Source of the DNA: Prorocentrum cordatum
Taxonomy: Eukaryota; Sar; Dinophyceae; Prorocentrales; Prorocentraceae
Direction: 5' to 3'
Assembly: GCA_963575745.1 (NCBI GenBank)
Contig: CAUYUJ010019609.1
Span: 106,563-170,562, forward strand
DNA: 64,000 nt
The translations under genes and the position numbers were made by a program. Shown here piece by piece: positions 52,301-64,000 of this stretch (positions are counted from its first letter, which is position 1; each line of letters starts with the position of its first letter). The notes under the pieces are model-generated. The model saw nothing but the letters and a program-made list of their open reading frames with translations, did no database searches and was not told the DNA's origin.

Positions 52301-53765
52301 TTCCCTCAAGTCTTTTGATAGTAATATTGCAGCTACAGACCTGGAAATATTACTGGCAGGCGCGGAATAACCTGCTACAGGTGGGAAAAATACCTGCTCT
52401 TGAAACGAATTTTCAAAGTTTACAGAAAGATAGAAAAAACGACCCCAAGTCCTCACCTCGAAGAGCTCTTGAGCAAAGAGCTAAGAGGAATTCGGGCGCA
52501 GAGTAGAGCTAGTACCTCGTAGAGCTCTTCGCAAGATGAGCTTAGAGGAATTCGGGCGCAGGGTGGAGCTAGTTGGCCGATCTGGCATTAAGAGACAATG
52601 TGTTAATTTTGGGTGAGTTTTTGAATGTTTGCGTAAAATTTGAAAATTCGCTTTGAGAACCGGTAATTCTCTCACGTGTAGTGGGTTATGCTGCACATGC
52701 CAGGTAAATTCTGAGGTTCGCAGCTGCAATATTACTGTCAAAACACTTGCTGGAACCGACGGCCGTTTCGAGTCACCTTGACACGCATCGCTGGTTTTCT
52801 TTACTTATCTCGAGATTTAGACAGCTAAAGACACTTAGAGGAACCGATTGAAAATTATGAGGCGCGTTAATCCGTCCATCTTCAGCTCTGAACTCGCTCT
52901 GGCTGGAAATGGTCGCATCGTTTGGTGCGTGCCTTTCTTGTATTCGGAAGTTTGCACTCGCCCTACTACCCGAGCTAGGTCCGCAAAAATATTCGCTGAA
53001 AACACTTGGTGGAACGGTCTTTCCATGCAAACATAAAACGTGATTTTTGAAGTTTTTCGGTCTTGCTCCAGAGTTTTTTTGCATATGCACCGAGCGCCTT
53101 GCGAGAAAAGAGCTCTACGAGGACCCCGGCGGTAACCTGATTGACGGTTTACCGCCGGTTCCAGTTGGCGGGGCCGACCTTGGCGGAACCGTCGTTGAAT
53201 AAAAATATAAACACGTGATTTTTCGAGATTTTTGGGCCTTGCTGCAGAGTCTTCCGTAATTCTGGGGAGCGCCGTGCGAGAAAAGAGCTCTACGAAAGCG
53301 AATTCAGGCGCAGGGTGGAGCTAGTTGGCCGACCCGACCTTAAAAGACAATGCTACAGCCCGCGTAAATCGACAGCACCTCTCATGATAACTCGACAAAT
53401 AGAAAAAGTTTGCAAACCTAGTACTAGTATCAGACGAGTTCAGACCTCTGCATGCGACAGACGCAGGCAGCTGATGTATCTGAATTAATTGCCAGCCCAG
53501 CAGCTCCCCCTACAGCCGAGTTTAGTGCAAGGAATAGACAGCACCTCTCAGGATGACTGATACAATACAAATAGTTTCGCGGACCTATGGTCAAATATCT
53601 CTCACATTTTCGCAAAACCACCCAAAAGTTGTAACATTGTCTTTTCAGATCGGGTGGGCCAACTAGCTCCACGCCGCGCCGGAATTCCTCTAGCTCATCG
53701 ATGCCGAAGAGCTCTATGAGGTACTTGGTAGCGTCCACTTGCAAGCGTCCATTTGTAAGCGTCCA
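52301..53765. repeat. scrambled B and A fragments in both orientations
   Basis: A B fragment (CTCAAGTCTTTTGATAGTAA), a duplicated inverted B end (GGAATTCGGGCGCAG) near 52490 and 52550, inverted A units to about 53050, a minus-oriented hairpin at 53123-53164, another inverted B piece, a plus A fragment (53345-53585) and a B tail ending GAAGAGCTCTATGAGGTA. AAGCGTCCA is repeated just before 53766. This is the most rearranged part of the mosaic. Confidence 0.6.
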
Positions 53766-56260
53766 CTGGGCGCCGGCGGTAAACCGTCAACCTTTGTTAC
53801 CGCCGGGGGACTCGTAGAGCTTCCTGACAACATATAATGTCGAAAAAAATTGCAGAGAACGAAAAGTTTTTCAGCCCAACTCGAGTATCAGACCGAGTTC
53901 GGACCTCTGAATGCGACAGACGGACGCGTCTGATGTCTACGAATCGATTCCTGTGATTAACCGCCCTGCAGCCCCCCTACAGCCCGAGTTAAGTGCAGAA
54001 CGCCGACAGTAGCTTTCAAGATAACTGGAAGAATACGAACAGTTTCGTGATTCTGGATCGCGCAGCAGACCGAGTTCAGAGCTCTGGATTCAGCAGGCGA
54101 ACGTGCCTGATTATTCTGAGTGTGATGGGTGTGCTTACCAGCACTGTAGCTGGCCTACAGCTCGAGTAAGATAGAAAATACCGACAAGGCGTATCAAGTT
54201 TACTCGAATAATACGAATAGGTTTGCGGACCTAGCCCGGCTAGCAGACCGAGTTCAGACCAATGGATTCAACAGGCGAGCGCGCCTGATGATTCTGCGTG
54301 CGATAGGTGTGCGTACCAGCACTGTAGCTGCCCTACAGCTCGAGTTCAGTAGAAAATACCGACAACGCGTATCAAGTTGACTTGAATAATACGAATAGGT
54401 TTGCGGACCTAGCTCGGCTAGCAGACCGAGTTCAGACCTATGGATTGAACAGCCGAGCGCGCCTGATGATTCTGCGTGCGATAGATGTGCGTACCAGCAC
54501 TGTAGCTGCCCTACAGCTCGAGTTAAGTAGAAAATATCGAGAACGCGTATCAAGTTGACTGGAATGATACGAATAGGTTTGCGGACCTAGCTCGGCTAGC
54601 AGACCGAGTTCAGACCTATGGATGGACAGGCGAACGCGCCTGATGATTCTGAGTGCGATAGCTGTGCTTACCAGCTCTGTAGCTGTCCTACAGCTCGAGT
54701 TTAGGACAAAATACCGACAACGCGTATGAAGATGACTCGAAGCGGCCGTTCCCGCCAGAGGCTTTTTGGCCTTCAAAGTTACCCGATCGAGCTGAGATCA
54801 AGATGACGAGCGGGAATAAGGTCGAATATCACGGGAAAAAATACTAGAGCTCTAACGAATTGTCAAATTTCGAAAACAAAATTTTAGATTTTTCTTGCCA
54901 CTAGCTCTCCAGCGCGTCAGAATTACTCTAAGCTTCCAGCTATAACTAGCTAAGGGAAGCTCTACGAGTTACTGGGCGCCGGCGGTAAACCGTCAACCTT
55001 TCTTACCGCCGGGAGACTCGTAGAGCTTCCTGACAATATATACTGTGGAAAAAAACTCGAAAGAACGACTATTTTTTAAGCCCAAGCGATTTCAGACCTC
55101 TCAAGATGACGCTAACAAAAAACGAACAGTTTCGCAACCCAGTTCGAGTATCAAACCGAGTTGAGACCTCTGAATGCGACAGGCGGGCGCGTCTGATGTC
55201 TGCGAATCCACTCATGTGATTCCCAGCACTGAAGCCCCCCTACAGCCCGAGTTAAGTGCAGAAAACCGACAGTATCGATTCGAATAATATAATAGTTTTG
55301 CGAACCTAGTTCGAGCAGCAGACCGAGTTCCGAGCTCTGGAATCGACCGAAAGACGCGCCTGATGTGTGCAAATCGATATATGTGACCTGCAGCACTGTA
55401 GCCCTTCCCCAGCACGAGTTGAGTGCAGAAAATTGAGAGCATGTCACAAGATCATTCGGACAATACGAACAGTTTCGCGAACCTAGCTCGGGCAGCAGGC
55501 CGAGTTCAGAGCTCTCGGTACGATAGACGAACGCGACTGATAATTCCCCAGCGATGTCTGTCACAATGAGCCCTGTAGCTGCCCTACAGCTCGAGTTAAG
55601 TACAGAAAACCGAGAGCGTCTATCAAGATCACTCCAATAATACTGATAGGTTTGCGGACCTAGCTCGGCTAGCAGGCCGAGTTCAGACCTCTGGATTCAA
55701 CAGACGAACGCGCGTGATGATTCTGAGTGCGATAGCTGTGCTTACAAGCACTGTAGCTGCCCCAAAGCTCGAGTTAAGTACAGAAAACCGAGAGTGTCTA
55801 TCAAGATGACTCGAATAATACAAATAGGTTTGCGAACCTAGCTCGGCTGGCAGACCGAGTTCAGACCTCTGGATTCAACAGGCGAACGCGCGTGATAATT
55901 CTGAGTGCGATGGCTGTGCTCACCAGCTCTGTAGCTGCCCTACAGCTCGAGTTAAGTACAAAATACCGATAGCGCGTATCAAGATGACTCGAACCGGCCG
56001 TTCCCGCCCGTGCGCTTTTTGGCCTTCAAAGTTACCCGATCGAGCTGAGATCAAGATGGCGAGCGGGAATAAGATCGAATATCATGGGAAAAAATACTAG
56101 AGCTCTAACGAATTGTCAAATTTCGAGAACAAAATTTTCAACCGAGCAAAAGTCAGCAAAAGGTCCGTCGAGATTTTTCTTGCCAACTAGCTCTCCAGCG
56201 CGCCGGAATTACTCTTAGCTTCCAGCTATAACTAGCTAAGGGAAGCTCTACGAGTTACTT
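53766..56260 (+). mobile_element. two family A elements with regular 178-bp units
   Basis: Hairpins at 53766-53807 and 54971-55012. In the first copy the AATAATACGAATAGG landmark recurs at 54207, 54385 and 54563, exactly 178 bp apart. Both copies have complete tails ending GGGAAGCTCTACGAGTTACT, and both use the CTTTTTGGCCTTCAAAGTTA tail variant. Confidence 0.8.
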
Positions 56261-56855
56261 GTAAGCGTCCAAAACCCGGATAGCGAAGCCAAGCGCGAAA
56301 CGCCGCACGGGGATCTCTGCCAGGCCGCCTGAAACGATGCGCGGGACGCTGGAAACCTCGCAGGAGATGCTTGCAGGGGCGCCGTTTACGATGCGTGGGG
56401 CCCCTGCAGAGCGCGCATAGGAAATCTGCCTAGGAGCCTGGAAGAACTGCCGAAGCTCTTCCGAAGCTGTGCCGAAGCGCTTCGCGCACCCTGGAGCCAC
56501 GCGTATTGGGAAACGCTAAGAAGCCACGCTCCTGGACCCGCTGTAAGCTCCGGCAACCTGCTGCGGGGATCGTGGACCGGCGGAGGTGGGCGTGTCTTCC
56601 TCACCACCCACCGCCGGCTTCTTATCTGAAACCCTCAGCCCCCCAAGGAGCTATGCGGGAAAAACCCGGATAGCGAAGCCAAGCGCGGAACGCCTCACGG
56701 AGACCTCTTGGAAACCTCGCAGGAGACGCTCGCAGGGGTGCCGTTTACGATGCGTGGGGCCCTGCAAAGCGCGCAAGGAAGATCTGCCTAGAGACCTGGA
56801 AGATCTGCCGCAGCTCTTCTGAAGCTCTGCCGAAGCGCGTCGCGCATTGGGAAAC
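56261..56855. repeat. family E repeat, one full and one partial copy
   Basis: AAAACCCGGATAGCGAAGCC starts at about 56273 and again at 56665, a unit of roughly 390 bp. The first ends ACCGCCGGCTTCTTATCTGA and GCTATGCGGG. The second is cut by the hairpin at 56856. No recognisable protein. Confidence 0.68.
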
Positions 56856-59707
56856 ACTGGGCGCCGGCGGTAAACCGTCAACCTTTGTTACCGCCGGGGG
56901 ACTCGTAGAGCTTCCTGACAACACATAATGTCAAAAAAAATTGCAGAGAACGAATAATTTTTCAGCCCAACTCAAGTATCAGACCGAGTTCGGACCTCTG
57001 AATGCGACAGACAGACGCGTTTCATGTCTCCGAATCGATTCATGTGATTAACCGCCCTGCAGCCCCCCTGCAGCCCGAGTTAGGTGCAGAACGGCGACAG
57101 TAGCTGTCAAGATGACTGGAAGAATACGAACAGTTTCGTGAGTCTGGATCGCGCAGCAGACCGAGTTCAGAGCTCTGGATTCAACAGGCGAACGCGCCTG
57201 ATTATTCTGAGTGTGATAGGTGTGCTCACCAGCACTGTAGCTGGCCTGCAGCTCGAGTTAAGTAGAAAATACCGACAACGCGTATCAAGTTGACTCGAAT
57301 AATACGAATAGGTTTGCGGACCTAGCTCGGCTTGCAGACCGAGTTCAGACCTATGGATTCAACAGGCGAGCGCGCCAGATGATTCTGCATGCGATGGGTG
57401 TGCCCACCAGCACTGTAGCTGCCCTACAGCTCGAGTTAAGTTGAAAATACCGACAACGCGTTCAAGTTGACTCGAATAATACGAATAGGTTTGCGGACCT
57501 AGCTCGGCTAGCAGACCGAGTTCAGGCCTCTGGGTTCAACAGGCGAACGCGCCTGATCATTCTGCATGCATTAGCTGTGCTTACCAGCTCTGTAGCTGCC
57601 CTAGAGCTCGAGTTATGTTCGAAAAACCGACAGCGCGTATCAAGATGACTCGAAACGGCCGTTCCCGCCCCCCTGCTTTTTGGCCTTCAAAGTTACCCGA
57701 TCGAGCTGAGATCAAGATGGCGAGCGGGAATAAGATCGAATATCATGGGAAAAAATACTAGAGCTCTAACGAATGGTCAAATTTCGAGAACAAAATTTTC
57801 AACCGACCAAAAGTCACCAAAAGGTCCGTCGAGATTTTTCTTGCCAACTAGCTCTCCAGCGCCCGGAACTGGGCGCCGGCGGTAAACCGTCAACCTTTCT
57901 TACCGCCGGGGGACTCGTAGAGCTTCCTGAAAATATAAAGTGTGGGAAAAAACTCCAAAGAACGACTAGTTTTTCAGCCCAAGCGATTCCAGACCTATCA
58001 AGATAACGTTAACAAAAAACAAACAGTTTCGCAACCGAGTTCGGGTATCAAACCGAGTTCAGACCTCTGAATGCGACAGGCGGCCGCGTCTGATGTCTGC
58101 CAATCCACTCATGTGATTCCCAGCCGTGCAGCCCCCCTACAGCCCGAGTTAAGTGCAGAAAACCGACAGTATCGACTCGAATAATAGAATAGTTTTCCCG
58201 ATCTAGTTCGAGCAGCAGACCGAGTTCCGAGCTCTGGAATCGATCGACAAACACGCCTGATGTGTGCAAATCGATATATGTGACCCGCAGCACTGTAGCC
58301 GGCCCAAACACGAGTTAAGTGCAGAAGACAGAGAGCACTTCTCAAGATCATTCAACAATACGAATAGTTTCGCAAATCTAGCTCGGGCAGCAGGCCGAGT
58401 TCAGAGCTCTCGGTTCAGTAGACGAACGCGACTGATGATTCCCCATCGATGTCTGTGACAATGAGCCCTCTAGCTGCCCTACAGCTCGAGTTAAGTACAG
58501 AAAACCGAGAGCGTCTGTCAAGATGACTCGAATAATACGAATAGGTTTGCGGACCTAGCTCGGATAGCAGACCGAGTTCAGACCTCTGGATTGAACAGGC
58601 GAACGCGCCTGATGATTCTGAGTGCGATAGCTGTGCTTACCAGCACTGTAGCTGCCCTAGACCTCGAGTTAAGCAGAAAATGCCGACAACACGTTTCAAG
58701 TTGACTAGAATAATACGAATAGGTTTGCGGACCTAGCTCGGCTAGCAGACCGAGTTCAGACCTCTGGATTCGACAGGCGAACGCGCCTGATGATTCTGGG
58801 TGCGATAGGCGTGCTTACCAGCACTGTAGCTGCCCTACACCTCGAGTTAAGTAGGAAATACCGACAACGCGTATCAAGTTGACTCGAATAATACGAATAG
58901 GTTTGCGGACCTAGCTCGAGTAGCAGACCGAGTTCAGACCTCTGGATTGAACAGGCGAACGCGCCTGATGATTCTGAGTGCGATAGCTGTGCTTACCAGC
59001 ACTGTAGCTGCCCTAGACCTCGAGTTAGCAGAAAATACCGACAACGCTATCAAGTTGACTGGAATAACACGAATAGGTTTGCGACCCTAGCTCGGGTAGC
59101 AGACCGAGTTCGGACCTCTGGATTGAATAGGCGGACGCGCCTGATGATTCTGAGTGCGATAGGTGTGCTTACAGACACTGTGGCTGCCCTACAGCTCGGG
59201 TTAAGTACAAAATACCGACAGCGCATATCAAGTTGACTCGAATAATACGAATAGGTTTGCGGACCTAGCTCGGGTAGCAGACCGAGTTCAGACCTCTGGA
59301 TTGAACAGGCGAACGCGCCTAATGATTCTGAGTGCGATAGCTGTGCTTACCAGCACTGTAGCTGCCCTACAGCTCGACTTAAGTACAAAATACCGACAGC
59401 ACGTATCAAGATGACTCGAAATGGCCGTTCCCGCCTGCCTGCTTTTTGGCCTTCAAAGTTACCCGATCGAGCTGAGATCAAGATGGCGAGCGGGAATAAG
59501 ATCGAATATCATGGGAAAAAATACTAGAGCTCTAACGAATGTCAAATTTCGAGAACAAAATTTTCAACCGACCAAAAGTCACCAAAAGGTCCGTCGAGAT
59601 TTTTCTTGCCAACTAGCTCTCCAGCTCCCCGGAATTACTCTTAAGCTTCCAGCTATAACTAGCTAAGGGAAGCTCTACGAGTTATTACTCTTAAGCTTCC
59701 AGCAATA
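56856..59707 (+). mobile_element. two family A elements, the second with a long 178-bp array
   Basis: Hairpins at 56856-56898 and 57868-57910. In the second copy the landmark recurs at 58531, 58709, 58887, 59063 and 59241 (178, 178, 176, 178 bp), the clearest satellite-like array in the window. Right end GGGAAGCTCTACGAGTTAT at 59685, followed by a short repeat of the A end. Confidence 0.82.
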
Positions 59708-60123
59708 ACTGGCGCCGGCGGTGAACCGTCAACCTGTCACCGCCGGGGACCTCGTAGAGCTCCTTGCATCCGTGAGAAAGCTCAGCATCGAAGCGGAAGC
59801 TTCTGGGAGCTTTTCTACAAAAACTTCAAGTTGAGATTTTTCGGAGTGAACATGAAGTCGGTTCCTCCAAGTGAACTGGTACTAAAAATGGCTCTAGAGG
59901 GCTGAGCTGCTCAGAAAACGAAGTTTATATCTCAATGCTCGGAGTAAAAATCTGCTTTCTCAAAATGAATTGTCAAATATCTTTCAAAAAATTACAAAAC
60001 CACCCAAAAGTTGTCACATTGTCCGCCTCGGCCGGCTGGGCCAACTAGCTCCACCCCGCGCCGGAATTCCTCTAGCTCATCGATGCCGAAGAGCTCTACG
60101 AGGTACTTGCTAAGGGAAGCTCT
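59708..60123 (+). mobile_element. hairpin plus family B element
   Basis: A GGTGA/TCACC hairpin (one loop base shorter than usual), then ACCTCGTAGAGCTCCTTGCA. The body is the GTGAACATGAAGTCGG variant. Right end GAAGAGCTCTACGAGGTA at about 60104, followed by an A end fragment. Confidence 0.78.
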
Positions 60124-61588
60124 ACTGGGCGCCGGCGGTAAACCGTCAACCTTTCTTACCGCCGGGGGACTCGTAGAGCTTCCTGAAAATATAAAGTGTG
60201 GGAAAAACTCCAAAGAACGACTAGTTTTTCAGCCCAAGCGATTTCAGACCTCTCAAGATAACGCTAACAAAAACCAGCCGGTTTCGCAACCCAGTTCGAG
60301 TATCAAACCGATTCAGACCTCTGAATGCGACAGGCGGCCGCAGCTGATGTCTGCGAATCCACTCATGTGATTCCCAGCCCTGCAGCCCCCCTACAGCCCG
60401 AGTTAAGTGCAGAAAACCGACAGTATCGACTCGAATAATAGAATAGTTTTGCGGACCTAGTTCGAGCAGCAGACCGAGTTCCGAGCTCTGGAATCGACCG
60501 AGAAACGCGCCTGGTGTGTTCAAATCGATATCTGTGACCCGCAGCACTGTAGCCGGCCCCAAACACGAGTTAAGTGCAGAAAACCGAGAGCACTTCTCAA
60601 GATAACTCGGACAATACGAATAGTTTCGCGAACCTAGCTCGGGGAGCAGACCGAGTTCAGAGCTCTCGGTTCAGTAGACGAACGCGACTGATGATTTCCC
60701 ATCGATGTCTGTGACAATGAGCCCTGTAGCTGCCCTAAAGCTCGAGTTAAGTACAGAAAATCAAGAGCGTCTGTCAAGATGACTCGAATAATACGAATAG
60801 GTTTGCGGACCTAGCTCGGCTAGCAGACCGAGTTCAGACCTCTGGATTCAACAGGCGAACGCGCGTAATGATTCTGAGTGCGATAGGTGTGCTGACCAGC
60901 ACTGTAGCTGCCCTACAGCTCGATTTGAGTCGAGAAACCCGACAACGCGTATCAAGTTGACTCGAATAATAGGAATAGGTTTGCGGACCTAGCTCGGCTA
61001 GCAGACCGAGTTCAGACCTATGGGTTCAACAGGCGAACGCGCCTGATGATTCTGAGTGCGATAGCTGTGCTTACCAGCACTGTAGCTGCCCTGGAACTCG
61101 AGTTAAGTAGAAAATACCGACAACACGTATCAAGTCGACTCGAATAATACGAATAGGTTTGCGGTCCTAGCTCGGCTAGCAGACCGAGTTCAGACCTCTG
61201 GATTCAACAGGCGAACGCGCCTGATCATTCTGAATGCATTAGCTGTGCTGACCAGCTCTGTAGTTGTCCTGAAGCTCGAGTTATCTTGAGAAAACCGACA
61301 GCGCGTATCAAGATGACTCGAAACGGCCGTTCCCGCCTGCCTGCTTTTTGGCCTTCAAAGTTACCCGATCGAGCTGAGATCAAGATGGCGAGCGGGAATA
61401 AGATCGAATATCATGGGAAAAAATACTAGAGCTCAAACGAATTGTCAAATTTCGAGAACAAAATTTTCAACCGACCGAAAGTCAGCAAAAGGTCCGTCGA
61501 GATTTTTCTTGCCAACTAGCTCTCCAGCGCGCCGGAATTACTCTTAGCTTCCAGCTATAACTAGCTAAGGGAAGCTCTACGAGTTACT
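60124..61588 (+). mobile_element. hairpin plus family A element
   Basis: Hairpin (CGCCGGCGGTAAACCG, TTTCTTACCGCCGGGGG), left TIR, about seven units, tail and right TIR (GGGAAGCTCTACGAGTTACT). Confidence 0.8.
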
Positions 61589-61851
61589 AGGGAGCCACGC
61601 TCCCGGACACGCTGCAAGCCCCGGCGAGTCGCTGCGGGGAACGTGGACCGCCGTGGAGGAGCTCCTGGCGGGCACCACCCACCGCCGGCTTCTTCTCTGA
61701 AACCCTTAGCTCTCCAAGGAGCTATCCGGGAAAAACCCGGAGAGCAAAGAGAGTCTTTAGCGACGGGAAATCTTTCCTGGAGATCTCCGGGAAGCTCTCT
61801 GCAGCGCTGCCGAAGTTCCCGGATAGCTCCTTGGAGAGCTAAGGGTTTCAG
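61589..61851. repeat. family E repeat fragment, with an internal inverted repeat
   Basis: GGAGCCACGCTCCCGGACAC, ACCGCCGGCTTCTTCTCTGA and CCCTTAGCTCTCCAAGGAGC mark family E. GAAACCCTTAGCTCTCCAAG near 61699 and its inverse CTTGGAGAGCTAAGGGTTTC near 61830 form a long inverted repeat enclosing about 110 bp. Confidence 0.62.
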
Positions 61852-62190
61852 ACTGGCGCCGGCGGTGAACCGTCAACCTGGACACCGCCGGGAACCTCGT
61901 AGAGCTCCTGGCACGCGTGAGAGTGCTCAGCATCAAAAGAGAGGGCTTCTGGAAGCATTTCTCGAAAATAAGAAAACGTGATTTTTTCCATGTCGACATG
62001 AAGTTGGTTTCGCCAAGTGTTTTGATAGTAAAAGCGCATCTACAGAGCTCATATTAAGACGCAGAGGCCCTCATAGTCGTCTACAGGTGCGAAAAATCTG
62101 CTTTTCAAAAATAAATGGTCAAATATCTTTCAAATATTCGCAAAACCACCCAAAAGTTATCACTTTGTCCGTTCTGGCCGGGTCGGCCAA
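61852..62190 (+). mobile_element. hairpin plus truncated family B element
   Basis: A GGTGA hairpin with second stem GACACCGCCGG, ACCTCGTAGAGCTCCTGGCA and a B body to GGGTCGGCCAA. The right TIR is absent. Confidence 0.76.
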
Positions 62191-64000
62191 CTGGGCGCCG
62201 GCGGTAAACCGTCAACCTTTCTTACCGCCGGGGGACTCGTAGAGCTTCCTGAAAATATAAAGTGCTGGAAAAAACTCCAAAGAACGACTAGTTTTTCAGC
62301 CCAAGCGATTATAGACCTCTCAAGATAACGCTAACAAAAACCAACCGGTTTCGCAACCCAGTTCGAGTATCAAACCGAGTTCAGACCTCTGAATGCGACA
62401 GGCGGCCGCGTCTGATGTCTGCGAATCCACTCATGTGATTCCCAGCCCTGCAGCCCCCCTACAGCTCGAGTTAAGTGCAGAAAACCGACAGTACCGACTC
62501 GAATAATAGAATAGTTTTGCGGACCTAGTTCGAGCAGCAGACCGAGTTCCGAGCTCTGGAATCGACCGACAAACGCGCCTCATGTGTTCAAATCGATATG
62601 TCTGACTCGCAGCACTGTAGCTGGCCCCAAACACGAGTTAAGTGCAGAAAACCGAGAGCACTTCTCAAGATGACTCGGACAATACGAATAGTTTCGCGAA
62701 CCTAACTCGTGCAGCAGACCGAGTTCAGAGCTCTCGGTTCAGTAGACGAACGCGACTCATGGTTCCCCATCGATGTCTGTGACAATGAGCCCTGTAGCTG
62801 CCCTACAGCTCGAGTTAAGTACAGAAAATCGAGAGCGTCTGCCAAGGTGACTCGAATAATACGAATAGGTTTGCGAACCTAGCTGGGCTAGCAGACCGAG
62901 TTCAGACCTCTGGATTCAACAGGCGAGCGCGCGTGATGATTCTGAGTGCGATAGGTGTGCTTACCAGCGCTGTAGCTGCCCTACAGCTCGAGTTGAGTAG
63001 AGAAATCCAACAACACGTATCAAGTTGACTCGAATAATACGAATAGGTTTCCGGACCTAGCTCGGCTAGCAGACCGAGTTCAGACCTGTGGATTCAACAG
63101 GCGAACGCGCCTGATGATTCTGAGTGCGATAGCTGTGCTTACCAGCACTGTAGCTGCCCTACAGCTCGAGTTAAGTAGAAAATACCGACAACGCGTATCA
63201 AGATGACTCGAAACGGCCGTTCCCGCCAGTGTGCTTTTTGGCAGTAAAAGGTACCCGATCGAGCTGAGATCAAGATGGCGAGCGGGAATAAGATCGAATA
63301 TCATGGGAAAAAATACTAGAGCTCAAACGAAATGTTCGAATTTCGAGAACAAAATTTTCAACCGACCAAAAGTCACCAAAAGGTCCGTCGAGATTTTTCT
63401 TGCCAACTAGCTCTCCAGCGCCCCGGAATTCTGGCGCCGGCGGTAAACCGTCAACCTTTCTTACCGCCGGGGGACTCGTAGAGCTTCCTGACAATATATA
63501 ATGTGGAAAAGGATTTCAGAGAACGACTAGTTTTCCAGCCCATAGACCCCTCAAGATGACAGTTTTCCAATCGAGCTCGAGTATGAGACTGAGTTCAGAT
63601 CTCTGAATGCGACAGGCGGACGCGTCTGATGTCTGCAGATCGATTCCTGTGATTACCAGCTCTGCAGCCACCAATACGGCCTGAGTTAAGTGCAGAAAAC
63701 CGAGAGTACCTCTCAGGATGACTCGAATAATACAACAGTTTTGCGGATCTCGTTCGAGCAGCAGACCGAGTTCCGAGCTCTCGGTTCGGCGAACGGGCGC
63801 GCCTGATGTCTCGAATCGGTTTCTCTGACCAGCAGCACTGTAGCCCCCCCCCCCTCCCAGCACGATTTAAGTACAGAACCGAGAGCACTTCTCAAGATGA
63901 CTCGAACAATACCAATAGGTTCGCGAACCTAGCTCGGGGAGCAGGCCGAGTTCAGAGCTCTTGATTCAACAGACGAACGCGCCTGATAATTCTCAATCGA
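62191..64000 (+). mobile_element. two family A elements, the last running off the window
   Basis: Hairpins at 62191-62231 and 63431-63471. The first copy is complete to the A tail (CCAGCGCCCCGGAATT) but lacks the right TIR. The second begins GGACTCGTAGAGCTTCCTGA and is still in its third or fourth unit at the window edge. Confidence 0.78.

Noticed and set aside
53766-59707. CRISPR array
   Set aside because: The 178-bp units are contiguous variable repeats without short identical repeats separated by unique spacers, and the genome is eukaryotic.
53766-59707. Nucleosome-length centromere satellite
   Set aside because: The 178-bp period is suggestive, but the arrays are short and always flanked by a fixed element head and tail. 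Dinoflagellate chromatin is also largely non-nucleosomal. Without copy-number or cytological data the claim is unsupported.
40849-62190. Recurrent plus-strand frames reading QHQKRGLLEAFLEKEKTC and KCFDSKSA
   Set aside because: They appear in every B copy with frameshifts and stops and have no independent support. Treated as a property of the repeat.
21998-62190. Introner (intron-generating) elements, suggested by GAGGTA at B-element ends
   Set aside because: No flanking exons are present and the copies nest in non-coding DNA. A GT at one end is not enough without spliced transcripts.
21958-64000. Short minus-strand frames containing KELYEVPGG..VDGLPPAP
   Set aside because: They translate the TIR and hairpin (GAGCTCTACGAGGT plus CCCGGCGGT) again and again. 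The frame breaks within a few codons on either side and differs between copies.

Overview
The window is nuclear DNA of a dinoflagellate. The best evidence is a complete 22-nt dinoflagellate spliced-leader (DinoSL) sequence at 20181-20202 on the minus strand, and a second, tandem-truncated SL relict at 27422-27444. The truncated copy is cut exactly where the AG inside the leader would act as a trans-splice acceptor, which is the known footprint of recycled trans-spliced cDNA in this group. There are no prokaryotic operons and no rRNA, tRNA or CRISPR arrays. I see no intact host protein gene; nearly everything is retroelement, repeat or microsatellite.

Layout. (1) 1-9 kb: non-coding, simple-sequence-rich DNA with CTC, CT/TA, GTC and CA tracts, a GCTATAGG octamer array, 75-bp and about 95-bp tandem repeats, and two copies of a small element with 11-bp terminal inverted repeats (TIRs). 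(2) 9.5-11.5 kb: a frameshifted reverse-transcriptase (RT) pseudogene on the plus strand. (3) 11.5-20.2 kb: an 8.7-kb, apparently full-length LINE on the minus strand. It has a DinoSL at its 5' end, a coiled-coil ORF1, an AP-type endonuclease, an RT plus RNase H, an unrecognised ORF3 with two in-frame stops, and a GGTTGACGGT-type 3' tail. (4) 20.2-22 kb: a GC-rich array of about 229-bp repeats. (5) 22-27.4 kb: a 5'-truncated second LINE and two short LINE derivatives that keep only the 5' end (110-bp monomers plus SL relict) and the 3' end. (6) 27.4-64 kb: a dense mosaic of two non-autonomous repeat families. Family A has TIR ACTCGTAGAGCTTCC and internal units of about 178 bp. Family B has TIR ACCTCGTAGAGCTC and is about 350 bp. 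Copies of both are usually joined to a roughly 40-bp hairpin. This mosaic contains a third, 5'-truncated LINE (37.25-39.9 kb) and a captured helicase C-terminal exon (29.98-30.46 kb).

How the parts fit. The hairpin next to the A and B repeats contains the same terminal sequence (GGTTGACGGTTTACCGCCGG on the minus strand) that ends all three LINEs and a LINE derivative. This suggests that the LINE reverse transcriptases mobilise the A and B repeats through a shared 3' tail, as in LINE-SINE partnerships.

The most striking protein feature is in the LINE C-termini. The RNase H motifs occur in circularly permuted order (GDS, then N..AD, then FDGG, then AEL) in all three readable copies, with identical spacing in two of them and the first part of the same order in the pseudogene. 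The RT active site reads WADN instead of the usual xADD. I know of no description of such a permuted RNase H in LINEs; this is from memory and was not searched.
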